Part shown: piece by piece, positions 26,695 through 35,607 of the stretch
Numbering within the stretch: position 1 is the first letter of the stretch
How the letters are laid out: each line of letters begins with the position of its first letter
NCBI RefSeq assembly: GCF_004349135.1
Contig: NZ_SMFN01000015.1
Location: forward strand, 33,255-97,254
DNA: 64,000 bases
Direction of reading: 5' to 3'
From: Flavobacterium sandaracinum
GTDB lineage: Bacteria > Bacteroidota > Bacteroidia > Flavobacteriales > Flavobacteriaceae
Made by a program: the position numbers and the translations under genes
The notes under the pieces: generated by a model
Databases searched by the model: none
The model's input: only the letters and a program-made list of their open reading frames with translations
What the model was told of the DNA's origin: nothing

Positions 26695-26726
26695 AAAAAT
26701 GCCAGCTTTGACAAGCTGGCATTTTT
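26695..26726 (-). terminator. Terminator of secG
   Basis: A perfect 14-bp stem AAAAATGCCAGCTT / AAGCTGGCATTTTT with a 4-base loop. It separates the miaB-secG gene run from groESL. Confidence 0.92.
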
Positions 26727-26744
26727 AAAATAGGAAATGTATTT

Positions 26745-27074
26745 TTATTTTGCTGGATTTGTTGCAGCTGGTGTGTTTTGAATTGGTGCTACTGGTGCAG
26801 TTGTAGTTGTATTGTCAATGATTTTAGAATCAGTATCACTCAAAGTTCCAGTGAAGCTTAAGCTTGAAAGAAGAATAAGTGCAATAAGTATAGTTGCTAA
26901 TGTCCAAGTGCTTTTGTCTAGAAAGTCAGTTGTTTTTTGTACGCCACCTAACATCTGAGAACCACCTATTGTAGAAGATAATCCACCACCTTTAGGGTTT
27001 TGAACCATGATAACTACGATTAATAGAAAACAAACGATAGTTATTAAAACTAAAAAAATTGAAAATGTGCTCAT
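26745..27074 (-). CDS. secG: Protein translocase subunit SecG
   Basis: A 109-residue SecG with two membrane segments (about residues 4-22 and 57-76) joined by the conserved cytoplasmic loop QNPKGGGLSSTIGGSQMLGG. It supports SecYE/SecA-driven export across the inner membrane. A Thr/Ala/Pro-rich tail (about residues 85-109) follows. It starts 3 bases after the stop of the TPR protein gene, so it is co-transcribed with that gene and lptE. Confidence 0.95.
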   Translation of the reverse strand: MSTFSIFLVLITIVCFLLIVVIMVQNPKGGGLSSTIGGSQMLGGVQKTTDFLDKSTWTLATILIALILLSSLSFTGTLSDTDSKIIDNTTTTAPVAPIQNTPAATNPAK

Positions 27075-27077
27075 TGT

Positions 27078-27938
27078 TTAATTATTATTATGTTGTAAAA
27101 TCTTAATATCCGATATGCGGTCCGCAAAGAAACTACTTTTTTCTGGATATTTCAAAATTAATATTTCATATGCTTGAATCGCTTTTTGATATTTTTTTTG
27201 TTCCAAGTAGACACGGGCTAAAGTCTCTGTCATCAAATAAGAATTATCAGCCGCATTTAGATCAAAAGCAACAGCAGAAGGCACGCCGTGCTTTACAGGT
27301 GAAATCTTTGGACTGGTTTCAATAAACTTATCAATTAATTCTATTTTTTTCCTTTTATCAGCATCTATAATAGGAGCTGGTTGATTTTTAGGGTCCTCAC
27401 TTTCTCTATTTATAGGTTCCGTACGCGAGAGTTGTAGCCATTCTTGAAAGGAATGTTGTTCCTTTTTGGAGAAATCCAACGGTGTACCAATGGCTAATTT
27501 GTCTTCAACTGTTGTTGAATTGTCCTGTTTTTCAATAGGAGAAGCTTCTTTTATTGAACTCAGAATGGAATTTTCTAATGTATTTATTTTAAGTTCTGAT
27601 TTTTCTTCCGCAATAAGAACTTCACTATCTACCACTTGGATTTCGAGAATTTCCAATACTTTTCTGTCGTATAACTCTTTGTGAATAGAAGTAAAAGTAT
27701 CGGATGAAATAAAATCAAATAAAACGGATCTGTCCGCTGAATATGCAGCTGCTATTTTTAAGGCAGGATTGTATTTATAACTATTCTGATTGTACAATCC
27801 TTTTAACTGAACCGCTCTGGCACTTTGAAAATACGGAAACTCATGGAGTACTTTTTCCAAAGATTCTGTTTGCTTTTCATGGATAGCATCGGGTTTGTTA
27901 ATCAAGTAAGTATAATCGGTTACGTTCATAAAGTTCAT
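27078..27938 (-). CDS. TPR-containing protein between lptE and secG
   Basis: This 286-residue protein has no signal peptide. The N-terminal half (LEKVLHEFPYFQSARAVQLKGL, then NPALKIAAAYSADRSVLFDFI) is a region seen only in Bacteroidota homologues, followed by a charged low-complexity linker (about residues 110-210). The C-terminus has one clear tetratricopeptide unit, LARVYLEQKKYQKAIQAYEIL. It probably acts as a protein-protein adaptor in the cytoplasm. The gene lies tightly between lptE and secG, which hints at a link with envelope export, but its function is not known. Confidence 0.8.
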   Translation of the reverse strand: MNFMNVTDYTYLINKPDAIHEKQTESLEKVLHEFPYFQSARAVQLKGLYNQNSYKYNPALKIAAAYSADRSVLFDFISSDTFTSIHKELYDRKVLEILEIQVVDSEVLIAEEKSELKINTLENSILSSIKEASPIEKQDNSTTVEDKLAIGTPLDFSKKEQHSFQEWLQLSRTEPINRESEDPKNQPAPIIDADKRKKIELIDKFIETSPKISPVKHGVPSAVAFDLNAADNSYLMTETLARVYLEQKKYQKAIQAYEILILKYPEKSSFFADRISDIKILQHNNN

Positions 27939-28011
27939 TCGTTTATTAGTTCATTCGTTTATTTGTTTTCCGAGTATCCGAATCAACAAATTAACGAATC
28001 AACACCTAAAT

Positions 28012-28515
28012 TTACCATTTAGCTAATGATTCATTAAAAATATCTTGTGTTATTCTTTCAAAAATTTCTTTTAAAGCTGCGTTCAAAGTAGCACCTGTTA
28101 ATTGTTGTTCTGCTGGATAATCAAAGAAAAAGGTAAATGGTTTTTCAAAATCATCGGTTTCTTTTTTCTTATTGGTGAAACGTACGTTTATCCGAATCGT
28201 TAATCTATTTTGAGCAGCCCTTTGATCTGCCGTTGCCGTCATTGGACTAACTCTGTAATCTACGATTTCTCCCTCGTAAGTTAAATCAGCACCATTGTTG
28301 ACTAAATTTAAATTCGTTTGATTTTGGATCAAATCTTGTAATTCTAATGTGAATGTTCGATCAATTCCAGGCTCAATTAACTCCGCATTATTTTGAAAAA
28401 ATCCAACTTGAAAAGTTTCTGCATCAATTTTTCCAGTTCCGGTAAAGTTATAAACGGAGCAACTATTGCTACTCAATATAATTATTGAAAGGAGTATTAG
28501 TTTTATATGTTTCAT
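28012..28515 (-). CDS. lptE: LPS-assembly lipoprotein LptE (Bacteroidota type)
   Basis: This 167-residue lipoprotein (signal peptide ending SSNSC) matches the LptE family of Bacteroidota: SVYNFTGTGKIDAETFQVGFFQN after the lipobox cysteine region, then NGADLTYEGEIVDYRVSPM and FDYPAEQQLTG near the C-terminus. With LptD it inserts lipopolysaccharide into the outer leaflet of the outer membrane. It follows the sigma-54 activator gene by 97 bases and precedes the TPR and secG genes on the same strand, an order conserved in the phylum. Confidence 0.9.
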   Translation of the reverse strand: MKHIKLILLSIIILSSNSCSVYNFTGTGKIDAETFQVGFFQNNAELIEPGIDRTFTLELQDLIQNQTNLNLVNNGADLTYEGEIVDYRVSPMTATADQRAAQNRLTIRINVRFTNKKKETDDFEKPFTFFFDYPAEQQLTGATLNAALKEIFERITQDIFNESLAKW

Positions 28516-28612
28516 TTTCTAATTTAAAAATTGCTTGGTCATTTATAAAGATGGGTTCAAATATATTCATTTTCAATCAAACGATTTACCACTTTGTGTT
28601 TTTGTAAAAAAA

Positions 28613-29869
28613 CTACAAATCAAATTGCTTGATTTTTCGATACAACGTCCTTTCTGAAATGCCCAGCTCATCGGCGGCAGCTTTTCGTTTTCCTTTATTT
28701 TTTTCTAATGATTTTTTTATCATTTCAATTTCTTTTTGCTCTAAACGCAAGGTTTCTTCTTCTTCAATTGTTTCTGCAAAAAGATAATTATCATCATTCT
28801 CTTGGTAGATGTCTTCGGTGTTTTGGGAAGCGATTAAGGCTGATCTTGGTTCTTCTTCAAAATCGATTTCACTATCATTTTCTTTGGAACCGTATATTTT
28901 TTTAATCAAATTCTGATTGGTCTCTTGCACTTTTGAACTTCCGTTTTGAATTAGTTCTAGCGTTAGTTTTTTTAAATCATTCAAATCACTTTTCATGTCA
29001 AAAAGAACTTTGTATAAGATTTCCCTTTCGGTGCTAAAATCACTTTCGCTTTTTTTGTCTTTTATAACGGACGGTAAATTGCTTCCCTGGGCTGGCAAGT
29101 AAGATTGTAATGTCACAGCAGATATATCTCTATTGGTTTCCAAAACGGAGATTTGTTCCGCTACATTCCGCAATTGTCTAATGTTTCCGCTCCAACGAAA
29201 TTTCTGCAATAATTGAATCGCATTTTCGTCTAGTTTCAAAGGAGGCATTTTATATTTATGGGCAAAATCAGCAACAAATTTTCGAAACAATAAATGAATG
29301 TCATCTTTACGATCGCGTAATGGTGGTAAAGTAATGTCTACCGTACTTAAACGATAATACAAATCCTCACGGAATTTTCCTTTTTCAATGGCATCGAATA
29401 AATTAACATTGGTAGCAGCCACAATTCGGACATCTGTTTTTTGAACCTGTGAAGAACCTACTTTGATAAACTCCCCATTTTCAAGAACACGTAACAAACG
29501 CACTTGCGTAGTAAGGGGTAGTTCGCCTACTTCATCTAGAAATATAGTTCCGCCGTCAGCTACTTCAAAATAGCCTTCGCGTGTATTTGTTGCACCTGTA
29601 AAAGCGCCTTTTTCATGTCCAAAAAGTTCACTGTCAATCGTTCCTTCAGGAATAGCGCCGCAGTTTACGGCAATATATTTCCCGTGTTTTCTATGCGAAA
29701 GCGAGTGAATAATTTTAGGGATATTCTCTTTCCCTACGCCGCTTTCTCCCGCTACTAATACCGTAATGTCAGTAGGAGCAACCTGAATTGCTTTTTCTAT
29801 TGCACGATTAAGTTTTGGGTCATTCCCAATAATCTCAAATCGTTGTTTTATAGCTTGAACTGTATCCAT
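28613..29869 (-). CDS. Sigma-54-dependent transcriptional activator without a sensor domain
   Basis: This 418-residue protein has a central AAA+ domain (residues about 10-245) with Walker A GESGVGKE, the sigma-54-contacting EKGAFTGAT loop, Walker B GGTIFLDEVGE and arginine-finger region FREDLYYRLSTVDI. A Fis-type helix-turn-helix lies at the end (RKAAADELGISERTLYRKIKQ). There is no N-terminal receiver, GAF or PAS domain, so it is always-on or controlled by partners. A roughly 100-residue acidic linker (about 270-380) separates the AAA+ and DNA-binding parts. It is in the miaB-lptE-secG gene run, as in other Bacteroidota. Its targets are not visible here. Confidence 0.92.
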   Translation of the reverse strand: MDTVQAIKQRFEIIGNDPKLNRAIEKAIQVAPTDITVLVAGESGVGKENIPKIIHSLSHRKHGKYIAVNCGAIPEGTIDSELFGHEKGAFTGATNTREGYFEVADGGTIFLDEVGELPLTTQVRLLRVLENGEFIKVGSSQVQKTDVRIVAATNVNLFDAIEKGKFREDLYYRLSTVDITLPPLRDRKDDIHLLFRKFVADFAHKYKMPPLKLDENAIQLLQKFRWSGNIRQLRNVAEQISVLETNRDISAVTLQSYLPAQGSNLPSVIKDKKSESDFSTEREILYKVLFDMKSDLNDLKKLTLELIQNGSSKVQETNQNLIKKIYGSKENDSEIDFEEEPRSALIASQNTEDIYQENDDNYLFAETIEEEETLRLEQKEIEMIKKSLEKNKGKRKAAADELGISERTLYRKIKQFDL

Positions 29870-29883
29870 GTTTTATTTCTCAA

Positions 29884-29912
29884 CCACAAATTACACAAAT
29901 TTTCGCAAATTT
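29884..29912 (+). repeat. Left flanking repeat of the GxxExxY cassette
   Basis: CCACAAATTACACAAATTTT followed by CGCAAATTT is a direct, imperfect copy of the CCACAGATTACAAAGATTTA segment at 30293-30320 on the other side of the pseudogene, which marks the cassette boundaries. Confidence 0.5.
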
Positions 29913-29918
29913 ATAATT

Positions 29919-30285
29919 TTATGTATTTATTAATCTTTTGTGAACTAACGATTTATTTTGAAAGTTTGCTATTATTCCAATGGGAGTGTCGGCTAATTTC
30001 ATATAATTTAATGTTTGTGCAAGACGATCTTTATTGATTTCTTTTATTGATTTTACTTCTAAAATAATATCACTATAAAATCATCGTTAAATTTACTACG
30101 CAAAATCTCACCTTTATAATTAATCGAAAATTCTTTTTGTCTTTCAAAAGGAATGTTGTTTTCCCTGAATTCAATTTCTAAAGCATCTTTATATGTAATT
30201 TATAGTCATCCAGGGGCAAGATTTCCATACAATTACCAATTATTTTATAAGTTTCTAGTTCTCTATAACTTTCACTGATAATATT
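29919..30285 (-). pseudogene. Decayed GxxExxY-family gene
   Basis: On the minus strand three pieces in different frames together give a GxxExxY-type protein: an N-terminal part YKIIGNCMEI, then YKDALEIEFRENNIPFERQ followed by FSINYKGEILRSKFNDDFIV, then, after a frameshift, DIILEVKSIKEI followed by DRLAQTLNYMKLADTPIG and IIANFQNKSLVHKRL. At least two frameshifts are needed (one near the missing LGPG motif, one before DIILEVK), and no good start codon is left. The intact family is small, of unknown function, often present in many copies and PD-(D/E)XK-nuclease-like (the EVK motif). The remnant lies between miaB and the sigma-54 activator and is flanked by similar repeats. Confidence 0.8.
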
Positions 30286-30291
30286 TTTTTT

Positions 30292-30353
30292 GCCACAGAT
30301 TACAAAGATTTAAAGGATTTCAAAAACCTGTAAAAATCTTTTTAATCTGTGGC
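30292..30353. repeat. Right flanking palindrome of the GxxExxY cassette
   Basis: GCCACAGATTACAAAGATTT (30292-30311) and AAATCTTTTTAATCTGTGGC (30334-30353) form a long imperfect hairpin just after the miaB stop codon. Its left arm resembles the repeat at 29884-29912. Palindromes of this CCACAGATTA type are, as far as I recall, common around GxxExxY genes. Confidence 0.65.
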
Positions 30354-30364
30354 GAACTTTTTCC

Positions 30365-31810
30365 TTAATTCATTTCACTCAAACCAACTGCTTCTCCTTT
30401 CAAAGTTCCGCTGGTACAAGAAGTAATTCTCACATTGACAAAATCACCAATCTTGTAATTCTCCTTTGGAAAAACCACTGTGATACTTTGGGAATTTCTT
30501 CCTGAAAACTCTTCTGTTGATTTTTTGGAAACTTTCTCTACTAAAACTTCTACGGTTTGACCAATGAATTCTTCACTGCGGAACCAAGCGTGTTTTTGTT
30601 GTAAATCGACAATTTCTTGTAATCTTCTGGCTTTCGTTTCTTCGGGTACATCGTCTTCCATTTTTCGTCCTGCTAAAGTTCCCGGACGTTCCGAATACGA
30701 ATACATATAACCAAAATTATACTTCACATAGTCCATCAAACTCAAGGTGTCTTGATGATCTTCCTCTGTTTCTGTTGGAAAACCTGAAATCATATCTTGC
30801 GAAATCGAGCCGTTTGGTATAATTCTTCTTATTTTATCAATCAAAGTCATGTATTCTTCACGTGTATGCAAACGATTCATCTCCTTCAGAATTCTGTTAC
30901 TACCTGATTGTACTGGTAAATGAATGTGTTTGCAAATATTGGGATGTTTGGCAATCACATGCAAAACACTTTCGTGCATGTCCTGCGGATTAGAGGTTGA
31001 AAATCGGATTCTCATTTTAGGAAAACCAACGGCTACCATTTCTAGTAACTGGTCAAAATCTACTGCTGTAGCTTTTTGCATTTCTGATGCTGTTGCAAAA
31101 TCCTTTTTCAAACCGCCCCCATACCATAGGAAACTATCTACGTTTTGTCCCAAAAGCGTAATTTCTTTAAAACCTTTGTTCCACAAATCTTGAATTTCGG
31201 TCATGATACTTTGCGGTTCACGGCTGCGTTCACGTCCGCGAGTAAAAGGGACTACACAAAACGTACACATATTATCACAACCTCGCGTGATAGAAACCAA
31301 AGCTGTAATTCCGTTGCTCATCAATCGAACCGGCGAAATATCCCCGTAGGTTTCGTCTTTTGATAAAATTACGTTTATTGCATCGCGTCCTTCCTCCACT
31401 TCCATTAAAAGGTTAGGTAAATCTTTATACGCATCTGGCCCCACAACGAGGTCTACAATTTTTTCTTCTTCCAGGAATTTGTCTTTCAATCGTTCAGCCA
31501 TACAGCCCAAAACGCCGACTTTCATTTTTGGATTAATGCGTTTCACCGCATTGTATTTTTCTAAACGTTTCCGAATAGTTTGCTCAGCCTTGTCCCGAAT
31601 AGAACAAGTATTGACCAGAACTAAATCGGCTTCTTCTAGAATTTGTGTTGTATTGTATCCGTTCCCTGATAAAATAGAAGCTACAATTTCACTATCCGAA
31701 AAATTCATCGCACAGCCGTAACTTTCTATAAAAAGTTTTTTAGTATTCTCGGGTTTATTTTCTAAAACAAGACTTTCGCCTTGTTTGCTTTCTTCAATAA
31801 TCTTCTCCAT
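30365..31810 (-). CDS. miaB: tRNA-2-methylthio-N6-dimethylallyladenosine synthase MiaB
   Basis: I use the ATG at 31810 (MEKIIEESKQGES), 481 residues; an ATG at 31858 would add 16 residues with no family support. MiaB is a radical-SAM enzyme that methylthiolates i6A37 in tRNAs reading UNN codons. The N-terminal UPF0004 domain supplies the first cluster cysteines (ESYGCAMNFSDSE, VNTCSIRDKA, GVLGCMAERLK). The radical-SAM triad is in TRGCDNMCTFCVVPF, followed by GRERSREP. A C-terminal TRAM domain (about residues 412-478) binds RNA. It heads the minus-strand run continuing to secG, now interrupted by the GxxExxY remnant. Confidence 0.97.
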   Translation of the reverse strand: MEKIIEESKQGESLVLENKPENTKKLFIESYGCAMNFSDSEIVASILSGNGYNTTQILEEADLVLVNTCSIRDKAEQTIRKRLEKYNAVKRINPKMKVGVLGCMAERLKDKFLEEEKIVDLVVGPDAYKDLPNLLMEVEEGRDAINVILSKDETYGDISPVRLMSNGITALVSITRGCDNMCTFCVVPFTRGRERSREPQSIMTEIQDLWNKGFKEITLLGQNVDSFLWYGGGLKKDFATASEMQKATAVDFDQLLEMVAVGFPKMRIRFSTSNPQDMHESVLHVIAKHPNICKHIHLPVQSGSNRILKEMNRLHTREEYMTLIDKIRRIIPNGSISQDMISGFPTETEEDHQDTLSLMDYVKYNFGYMYSYSERPGTLAGRKMEDDVPEETKARRLQEIVDLQQKHAWFRSEEFIGQTVEVLVEKVSKKSTEEFSGRNSQSITVVFPKENYKIGDFVNVRITSCTSGTLKGEAVGLSEMN

Positions 31811-32519
31811 GGGGTAATTTAAAGTGCAAAGATAAGTGAATTCCAATAAATATGACAAGATGTCAGATTAAGAATTAACATTGTTTTAAGGCATTTTTCC
31901 TAGAGAGCAATTTCTCTTCTTTCGTTTCAATCCGAGCCTTTTGGGACTCACAAAAAAGGAAAGTGCCAAAGTTCTAAAAAGAGCTACTGTTAGTCACTTT
32001 AGTAAAACATTAAACTTTTGCTTTTTTTCAGGCTTTTCAATGTAATCGGGGCTAGGGTAGTTTGGATTTCTAGTTGTTTTATAACAATTAAAAATTTTAA
32101 TTTTCATTTATGCGATGTTTTGTTTTTGACAGTGAGAAAGATATTTTTCTAAACAGGCTCCTTATAGTATGGCAAATAAACTACTGTTACAGGAAATAAG
32201 GGAGTGGAGGCGGATGACCGCTAAGAATAAATAAGGAATTAATTTTTCGATCTCGTTGTGCTGAGAGTTCAGTTTTCTTTGTGTGTCCAAATTAATTTCT
32301 GCCAAGATAGCTGAAAGGGATACTTTTCACTGTGCATTTAAAAAAGTGATAGTTAGAAAAAAATGTTTTTTACAAACAAATGGAAATAAAGATTCTTGAA
32401 TTTTTTTTGTATAAAAGCGATCTTAAAGGACTAAAAGTCAATTTTGTTGAAATAATGTGGTCAGGTAATTTCTTGACTCTTAAAAAGTAATTTTTGGGTG
32501 ATATCGTAAAATTAAATAA
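31811..32519. other. 0.7 kb non-coding stretch between the glp locus and miaB
   Basis: No gene was found on either strand. The stretch is AT-rich, contains a degenerate structured-repeat copy at 31981-32054, and otherwise looks like decayed intergenic DNA. The promoter of miaB must lie in its left end but was not recognised. Confidence 0.5.
31981..32054 (-). repeat. Degenerate structured repeat, possible third copy
   Basis: On the minus strand it begins TAGCCCCGATTACA and ends CAGTAGCTC, resembling the flanks of the elements at 9396-9475 and 56882-56966, but the central hairpin is not preserved. Confidence 0.3.
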
Positions 32520-33311
32520 TTAGAATAAACCAATGTCTAATTGGATTCTTGCAATTTTGTTAGCCGGATTCCACAAGGCAGTTGCTGATACCGGTAATTT
32601 GTAAGTAAAGATTTCGATATTTTTAGTAACGGTTAGTCCTGCATTGACAATATCAAAACTGCTTTCTATTTTGTTCGTATACAGGTGTTTGTTTCCAATG
32701 ATAGGAAGGGCGACTCCCAGAAAGATGTTTAAATTCACTTTCTGATCTCTAATTACGGGGTAACTCAATTCTACATAGGTCGAGTACCTGCTTTGATAAT
32801 AGTTGCTCTCGTTTAATTGACGATCATTTAAGCCGCTATACAACAGTACGTCGGCTTCAATTCGCAGAGGAAAAGCTTTTGGGAATCGATAGGATGTCCT
32901 TAAGTCAAGGAGGTGTGTGGTACTGTTTTTATCGTAATTAAAAACTTTTGGTGTTTCAATTCCAGTGGTATTGAATAAATCCCACAAGGCAATGGAGAAA
33001 TTGTTTTTCTGGTATTGAACAAAATAATTTATTTCAGTGTAGTCTCCATCAAATCCCGCTCCTCCCCAAAACCCTACGGTAAAGTTTCTTTCTTTGCCTA
33101 GGGCATAATGGAGGTAACCAGTGGCGGTCATGCCGTCATTGATTATTAGTCCTCTCCATAAATGACTAGTTCTAAGATTAACATTAAAGTCTAATCGAGG
33201 TATTTTTGTCTCTTCAGTAGGGTTGATTACTGTATCTGAAATGGCTGTGTTTTGAGCATGGCTAGCCCACGCTGTAATTAAAATTACAGCGACAGTTAGT
33301 GCTTTTTTCAT
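32520..33311 (-). CDS. Outer-membrane beta-barrel protein at the end of the glp operon
   Basis: This 263-residue protein has a signal peptide (MKKALTVAVILITAWASHAQ). Alternating-hydrophobicity strands follow throughout, for example LDFNVNLRTSHLWRGLII, FTVGFWGGAGFDG and INYFVQYQKNNFSIALWD, and the protein ends in IARIQLDIGLF, with the terminal phenylalanine typical of outer-membrane barrels. I do not recognise a named family. It starts 24 bases after glpF on the same strand and is probably the last gene of glpD-glpK-glpF; a role in glycerol passage across the outer membrane is plausible but is inferred only from position. Confidence 0.8.
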   Translation of the reverse strand: MKKALTVAVILITAWASHAQNTAISDTVINPTEETKIPRLDFNVNLRTSHLWRGLIINDGMTATGYLHYALGKERNFTVGFWGGAGFDGDYTEINYFVQYQKNNFSIALWDLFNTTGIETPKVFNYDKNSTTHLLDLRTSYRFPKAFPLRIEADVLLYSGLNDRQLNESNYYQSRYSTYVELSYPVIRDQKVNLNIFLGVALPIIGNKHLYTNKIESSFDIVNAGLTVTKNIEIFTYKLPVSATALWNPANKIARIQLDIGLF

Positions 33312-33335
33312 TTTTTGATTTATTTAAACGAGGTT

Positions 33336-34064
33336 TTAAATAAGCATTAAGTAAAGTAATGCTGCTAAATTTGATCCGATGATAGGGCCTAGAATAGGAA
33401 CCCAAGCATAACTCCAGTCACTGTTCCCTTTAAAAAGGATGGAATGTACAATTCGAGGGCCTAAATCTCTAGCGGGATTAATAGCATATCCGGTTGTTCC
33501 ACCAAGGCTTAGTCCAATAGCCCATACTAGAATAGCAACTGGGAGAGCGCCTATTGAACCAAGTCCAATTGTAGCATCAGCGGCAACTGCAATGCTTAGA
33601 TTTGGTTCTGAGAGATAAAAAATTACCAAAATTAGGACGAAGGTTCCTATAATTTCGCTGATTAAATTAGAGGAATAATTACGGATTGCCGGCATTGTAC
33701 TAAAGCAAGCTAATTTCCCACCTTCTTCTTCGGTAGCGGCAAAATGATCTTTATGAGAGAGCCAAACTAAAAAAGCGCCTAGCATAGCGCCAATCATTTG
33801 AGCGACAATATAAAATGCTACTTGGCTCCAAGCAAATTTACCTACTAGTGCTAATCCAAGGGTTACTATAGGGTTTAAATGTGCGCCACTTACCGGTCCT
33901 GCTACAACGACACCTATAAAAACGGCAAATGCCCATCCGGTGGTGATAACGATCCAACCTGAATTGTTTCCTTTTGTTCCTTTAAGAACTACGTTTGCAA
34001 CTACGCCGTTTCCTAATAAAATCATTAACATTGTACCAATTACTTCTGCTATAAATGGAGTCAT
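33336..34064 (-). CDS. glpF: Glycerol uptake facilitator (MIP/aquaglyceroporin)
   Basis: A 242-residue MIP-family channel with six membrane segments and two half-helix loops. The second loop has the canonical motif with the glycerol-type aspartate (GYAINPARDLGPR). The first loop reads GAHLNPIVTLG, NPI in place of the usual NPA. It admits glycerol through the inner membrane by facilitated diffusion. It lies 24 bases after glpK and 24 bases before the barrel gene, all on the minus strand. Confidence 0.94.
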   Translation of the reverse strand: MTPFIAEVIGTMLMILLGNGVVANVVLKGTKGNNSGWIVITTGWAFAVFIGVVVAGPVSGAHLNPIVTLGLALVGKFAWSQVAFYIVAQMIGAMLGAFLVWLSHKDHFAATEEEGGKLACFSTMPAIRNYSSNLISEIIGTFVLILVIFYLSEPNLSIAVAADATIGLGSIGALPVAILVWAIGLSLGGTTGYAINPARDLGPRIVHSILFKGNSDWSYAWVPILGPIIGSNLAALLYLMLI

Positions 34065-34088
34065 ATTGAGTGTTTTTGAGGGTTACAA

Positions 34089-35585
34089 TTAATCTTCGAT
34101 CCAGTTTTCTGCGCGGCCAACGGCTTTATCCCAGTTTTTTACTAGTTGATCCACTTCTGCTTTTGGCATTTCTGGAGAAAACACGCGGTCAACAGACCAT
34201 TGTTCCTGTAATTCGTCAATACTTTTCCAGTAACCCACAGCTAGTCCTGCTAAGTAGGCTGCTCCTAGCGCTGTTGTTTCAAGCATTTTAGGTCTTATAA
34301 CATTAAAGCCGAACAAATCAGATTGAAATTGCATCATCAAATTATTAACTGCTGCACCCCCATCTACTCTTAATTCTTTTCCTTTTTTTCCAAAATCAGC
34401 TTCCATTGATTTTACTAAATCATATACTTGGTAGGTAATTCCTTCTATAGTTGCACGCGCGATGTGCGCATTTGTGGTTCCTCTTGTAATACCGAGAATA
34501 GCTCCTCTAGCATATTGATCCCAATGCGGTGCGCCTAAACCGGTTAAAGCAGGCACGAAATAAACACCTCCATTATCGGGGACACTTGCCGCTAACGCTT
34601 CGATGTCTTCGGCAGAATCGATCATTTTTGCACCATCGCGTAACCATTGCACTGCCGCTCCGCCTACAAAAACACTTCCTTCTAAGGCGTATGTTGTTTT
34701 ACCGTTGATTTTCCAAGCGACGGTAGTTAGTAAATTGTTTTTAGAATAAACAGGCTTTTCACCTGTGTTCATTAGCATGAAGCAACCTGTTCCATAGGTG
34801 TTTTTCACCATTCCTGGTTCCGTACATAATTGTCCAAAAAGCGCTGCTTGTTGATCTCCTGCTACTCCTGCAATTGGAATTTTTGTAGAAAAAAGGGTTG
34901 TACTAGTTTCTCCATATATTTCGCTGCTTTGTTTTACTTCGGGTAACATGGATCTTGGGATATTGAATAATTCAAGTAACTCAGTATCCCATTCTAAGGT
35001 ATGGATGTTTAACAATAAAGTTCTACTCGCATTCGAAACATCAGTCATGAACATTTTACCTCGAGTTAGTTTCCAGATCAACCAGGTATCTACAGTTCCA
35101 AAACACAGCTTTCCTTGTTCTGCCTTTTCACGGGCTCCTTCTACATTGTCTAAAATCCACTTTACTTTGGTTCCAGAAAAATAAGCATCTAAAACGAGTC
35201 CTGTTTTTTTTTGAATCATGTCTGCATGTCCAGTTGCTTTTAATTCATTGCAATATTTGGCCGTTCGCCTGTCTTGCCAAACAATGGCATTATATAATGG
35301 TTCGCTAGTTTCTCGATCCCAGACTATTGTTGTCTCCCGTTGATTCGTAATTCCAATTGCCGCTATTTCTTTTCCGGTAATCCCTACTTTTGCAATAACT
35401 TCTGCAGCACAACTAATTTGGGAAGACCAGATCTCTTTTGGGTCATGTTCTACCCATCCTGGTTTTGGAAAGAGCTGTTGAAAAGGTTTTTGAGTAATGC
35501 TTACGATTTCTCCGCCATGGTTGAAGACGATCGCTCTAGAGGAGGTGGTTCCTTGATCTAGTGTTAAGATTAATTTGTTTTTCAT
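34089..35585 (-). CDS. glpK: Glycerol kinase
   Basis: I take the ATG at 35585 ([22 protein letters not shown]), 498 residues, because it starts right at the FGGY-kinase fold; an upstream start at 35645 would overlap glpD. It phosphorylates glycerol to sn-glycerol 3-phosphate with ATP. Visible are the ATP-binding [12 protein letters not shown], the substrate region [42 protein letters not shown] and [22 protein letters not shown]. It lies 22 bases after glpD and 24 bases before glpF. Confidence 0.97.
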   Translation of the reverse strand: MKNKLILTLDQGTTSSRAIVFNHGGEIVSITQKPFQQLFPKPGWVEHDPKEIWSSQISCAAEVIAKVGITGKEIAAIGITNQRETTIVWDRETSEPLYNAIVWQDRRTAKYCNELKATGHADMIQKKTGLVLDAYFSGTKVKWILDNVEGAREKAEQGKLCFGTVDTWLIWKLTRGKMFMTDVSNASRTLLLNIHTLEWDTELLELFNIPRSMLPEVKQSSEIYGETSTTLFSTKIPIAGVAGDQQAALFGQLCTEPGMVKNTYGTGCFMLMNTGEKPVYSKNNLLTTVAWKINGKTTYALEGSVFVGGAAVQWLRDGAKMIDSAEDIEALAASVPDNGGVYFVPALTGLGAPHWDQYARGAILGITRGTTNAHIARATIEGITYQVYDLVKSMEADFGKKGKELRVDGGAAVNNLMMQFQSDLFGFNVIRPKMLETTALGAAYLAGLAVGYWKSIDELQEQWSVDRVFSPEMPKAEVDQLVKNWDKAVGRAENWIED

Positions 35586-35607
35586 AATTATAGATTTAGT
35601 AATAGTA

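Noticed and set aside
26605..26744. CIRCE operator expected before groES
   Set aside because: No TTAGCACTC-N9-GAGTGCTAA or near match was found in the region.
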